This document shows, piece by piece, positions 62,347 through 64,000 of a DNA stretch of 64,000 nt. This DNA comes from Caballeronia jiangsuensis. GTDB lineage: Bacteria; Pseudomonadota; Gammaproteobacteria; Burkholderiales; Burkholderiaceae. A program made the position numbers and the translations under genes. How positions within the stretch are numbered: the first letter of the stretch is position 1; each line of letters starts with the position of its first letter. Below the pieces are notes generated by a model that saw nothing but the letters and a program-made list of their open reading frames with translations, was not told where the DNA came from and made no database searches. The stretch lies in contig JFHF01000041.1 of NCBI GenBank assembly GCA_000648925.1, positions 1 through 64,000 of the forward strand, given 5' to 3'.

Positions 62347-63303
62347 ATGATTCAGAACGTGTCCCAAACTGTGTCGCCGAATGCGCTGGTCAATCGGCTG
62401 AAATTCAAGCACCTCGCGCTTCTGGTCGCGCTCGACGACGCGCGCAATCTCCATCAGGCCGCCGAGACCATCAACGTGGCGCAGCCGAGCGCGAGCCGCA
62501 TGCTCGCGGATATCGAGGAAGCATTCGGCTTTCTGCTCTTCGAGCGCAATGCGCGCGGCATGCAGCCGACGTCGCTCGGCACCGCCGCGCTCGCCTACGC
62601 GCGCCGCTCGCTCGCGGACCTGACGCGCTTCGCCGACGATCTCGACGCCAAGCGCCGCGGCGGCCACGGTCAACTGACGGTCGGCGCGATCATGGGCGCC
62701 GCGCCCGACGTGCTCGCGATGGCCGTCACCGAACTGAAATCCGAGCGGCCGCTTTTGAACGTGCGCATCCTCGGCGAGACGAGCGATCAGGTCGTGCAAT
62801 TGCTGCATCGCCGCGAAGTGGATCTCGCGCTCGGCCGTCTGACGACGCCCTTGCAGCACAACGATTTCGACTTCGAGCCGCTCGCACGCGAGGCGATGCG
62901 GCTCGTCGTGCGCGCGGGGCATCCGCTTGCCGAAAAGACCGAACTCACGCTCGCCACGCTCGTCGGCTGGCCGTGGATTTTGCAGCCGATCACGAGTCCC
63001 GCGCGCGGCCTCTTCGAAGACGAACTCGCCCGCGCCGGGCTGACGACGCCCGCCGATATCGTCGAATGTGCGTCGATCTTCGCGACGCTGCAGTTGCTGC
63101 AGAACAGCGAAGCCGTCGCGATGCTGCCGGAGTCCGTCGTGCGCGATTATCTGCGGGCGCAATTGCTGATCGAGTTGCCGATCGAGATCGGCAAGAGCCT
63201 GTCGGGTTTCGGGCTGCTGCGCCGCAAGTTCGAGACGCTGAGCGAGCCCGCCGAATACTTCATCGCGTTGTTGCGCAAGTACTCGGCGGGTTCGTCTCAC
63301 TGA
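62347..63303 (+). CDS. LysR-family regulator of the rhamnose cluster
   Basis: A 318-residue LysR protein. The N-terminal HTH has FKHLALLVALDDARNLHQAA followed by ETINVAQPSASRMLADIEEA and FGFLLFERNARGMQPT. The effector domain shows LTVGAIMGAAPDVLAMAV and SGFGLLRRKF near the end. It resembles the GbpR group, regulators of sugar-binding-protein genes. I chose the ATG at 62347, since a TTG at 62284 would run through the promoter. It is divergent from rhaM and overlaps the convergent SDR stop by seven bases. Confidence 0.86.
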   Translation: MIQNVSQTVSPNALVNRLKFKHLALLVALDDARNLHQAAETINVAQPSASRMLADIEEAFGFLLFERNARGMQPTSLGTAALAYARRSLADLTRFADDLDAKRRGGHGQLTVGAIMGAAPDVLAMAVTELKSERPLLNVRILGETSDQVVQLLHRREVDLALGRLTTPLQHNDFDFEPLAREAMRLVVRAGHPLAEKTELTLATLVGWPWILQPITSPARGLFEDELARAGLTTPADIVECASIFATLQLLQNSEAVAMLPESVVRDYLRAQLLIELPIEIGKSLSGFGLLRRKFETLSEPAEYFIALLRKYSAGSSH

Positions 63304-64000
63304 AGATTGACGAAGAGGCCGCCATCCACGAGCAAGGATGCGCCCGTCACGTAGCGCGCGCGGTCCGACGCGAGAAAGACGACGCATTGCGCGACATCGT
63401 CGGGTTCGCCCAGACGCCCGAGCGGAATGCGCTGTTCCATATACGCGCGCTTGTCCGTGTCCGATAGATCGTCGGCGTTCAGGTCCGTCGCGATGGTGCC
63501 GGGCATCACCGAGTTGCAGCGGATGCCATACGGTCCCAGCGCGATCGCGCACGATTGCATCAGCGAGTGGACGCCTGCTTTCGTCGGCGTGTAATGCGTC
63601 TGCATGCCGCCGCCGACGAGCGCGCTGATCGAACTCGTCGCAACGATCGCGCCGCCCGTGCCCTGCGTCTTCATCTGGTTCGCGGCCGCCTGGGTCACGT
63701 AGAACGCGCCGTTCAGATTCACCGCGACGGTCGTCTCGTAGACGGATGCAGGCATATCGAGAAACGCATGAAACGGGCAGATGCCCGCGTTGCTCGACAG
63801 CACATCGACGTGGCCGAACGCATCGACCGTGCGCGCGATGAGTTCGATGCCCGTGTCGCGCTCAGCCACGTTGCCTTCGACGGCGATCGCGCGCCGCCCG
63901 AGCGCCTCGATCTCGCCGACGATCGATTCCACCGCCGACGCCTTGCCATAGGACCTGTCGTTATCGCCCCAGTAGTTGATCGCGACATCGGCGCCTTCGC
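63297..64000 (-). CDS. SDR-family oxidoreductase, partial (putative L-rhamnose 1-dehydrogenase)
   Basis: The 5-prime end lies beyond the right edge; about 234 residues are present. It is a classical SDR: LSSNAGICPF (NNAG block), ATSSISALVG with the catalytic serine, and HYTPTKAG (YxxxK). The sequence upstream (GADVAINYWGDNDRS) shows the frame continues to the edge. RIPLGRLGEPDDVAQCVVFL and TGASLLVDGGLFVNLQ are typical C-terminal blocks. Its position next to rhaM, a lactonase and the rhamnose transporter suggests L-rhamnose 1-dehydrogenase, the first step of the oxidative route; this is inference. It overlaps the convergent LysR gene by seven bases. Confidence 0.8.
   Translation of the reverse strand, partial: EGADVAINYWGDNDRSYGKASAVESIVGEIEALGRRAIAVEGNVAERDTGIELIARTVDAFGHVDVLSSNAGICPFHAFLDMPASVYETTVAVNLNGAFYVTQAAANQMKTQGTGGAIVATSSISALVGGGMQTHYTPTKAGVHSLMQSCAIALGPYGIRCNSVMPGTIATDLNADDLSDTDKRAYMEQRIPLGRLGEPDDVAQCVVFLASDRARYVTGASLLVDGGLFVNLQ

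Overview
The window looks like a chromosomal stretch of a high-G+C member of the Burkholderiaceae, most likely Paraburkholderia or Caballeronia. This rests on protein content (mmsA/mmsB, bactofilin with an M23 peptidase, an infA copy outside a ribosomal-protein operon, many LysR, IclR and transporter genes), on the strong third-position G/C bias that leaves long meaningless open frames opposite real genes, and on a left-edge repeat with a TTTCTTTGG-type hairpin that I associate with this group. I see no rRNA, tRNA, CRISPR array, phage, insertion sequence or replication origin. The genus is an inference.

Layout. 1-520 is a repeat element with long inverted arms. 577-7690 holds a thioesterase/LysR pair, a 63-residue orphan ORF, a putative pipecolate/lysine catabolic pair (FAD oxidase and an AmaB-like aldehyde dehydrogenase), a divergent XRE-cupin regulator and a P450. 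A ParE-type toxin-antitoxin pair follows (7871-8367). 8437-18219 is a catabolic island: a minus-strand operon (two FAD dehydrogenases, NIPSNAP protein, TIM-barrel isomerase-like protein, IclR) and plus-strand genes (SDR, SulP permease, shikimate-dehydrogenase-like protein). Three near-identical palindromes sit at its three promoters, so the local IclR probably controls the whole island. 18493-26035 has a lipoprotein, an alpha/beta hydrolase, an unknown protein, an MFS permease plus MBL-fold protein divergent from two overlapping IclR genes, and pdxY.

26520-31642 is glgC-glgA, an SDR and a dihydrolipoamide-dehydrogenase-like protein. 31716-35958 has a small membrane protein, the valine-catabolic mmsA-mmsB pair and a divergent LysR. 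36216-39896 carries the M23 peptidase/coiled-coil/bactofilin cell-shape cluster, corA and infA. 40056-43356 is a zwf-ppgK-HAD operon for glucose phosphorylation and entry into the pentose-phosphate or Entner-Doudoroff route. 43564-53256 is mixed: arylamine N-acetyltransferase, an FtsI-type penicillin-binding protein, small lipoproteins and unknowns, a formate/nitrite-type channel, a nickel/cobalt permease, a desaturase, an orphan PhnD-like protein and a luciferase-like monooxygenase.

53491-56009 is a looser, relatively AT-richer patch with an H-NS-like protein whose DNA-binding loop is altered, a transposase-type HTH protein and an exported unknown. 56301-64000 is an L-rhamnose uptake and oxidation cluster (rhaM, a lactonase-like amidohydrolase, rhaTPQS), a divergent LysR and, running off the right edge, an SDR that is probably L-rhamnose 1-dehydrogenase.
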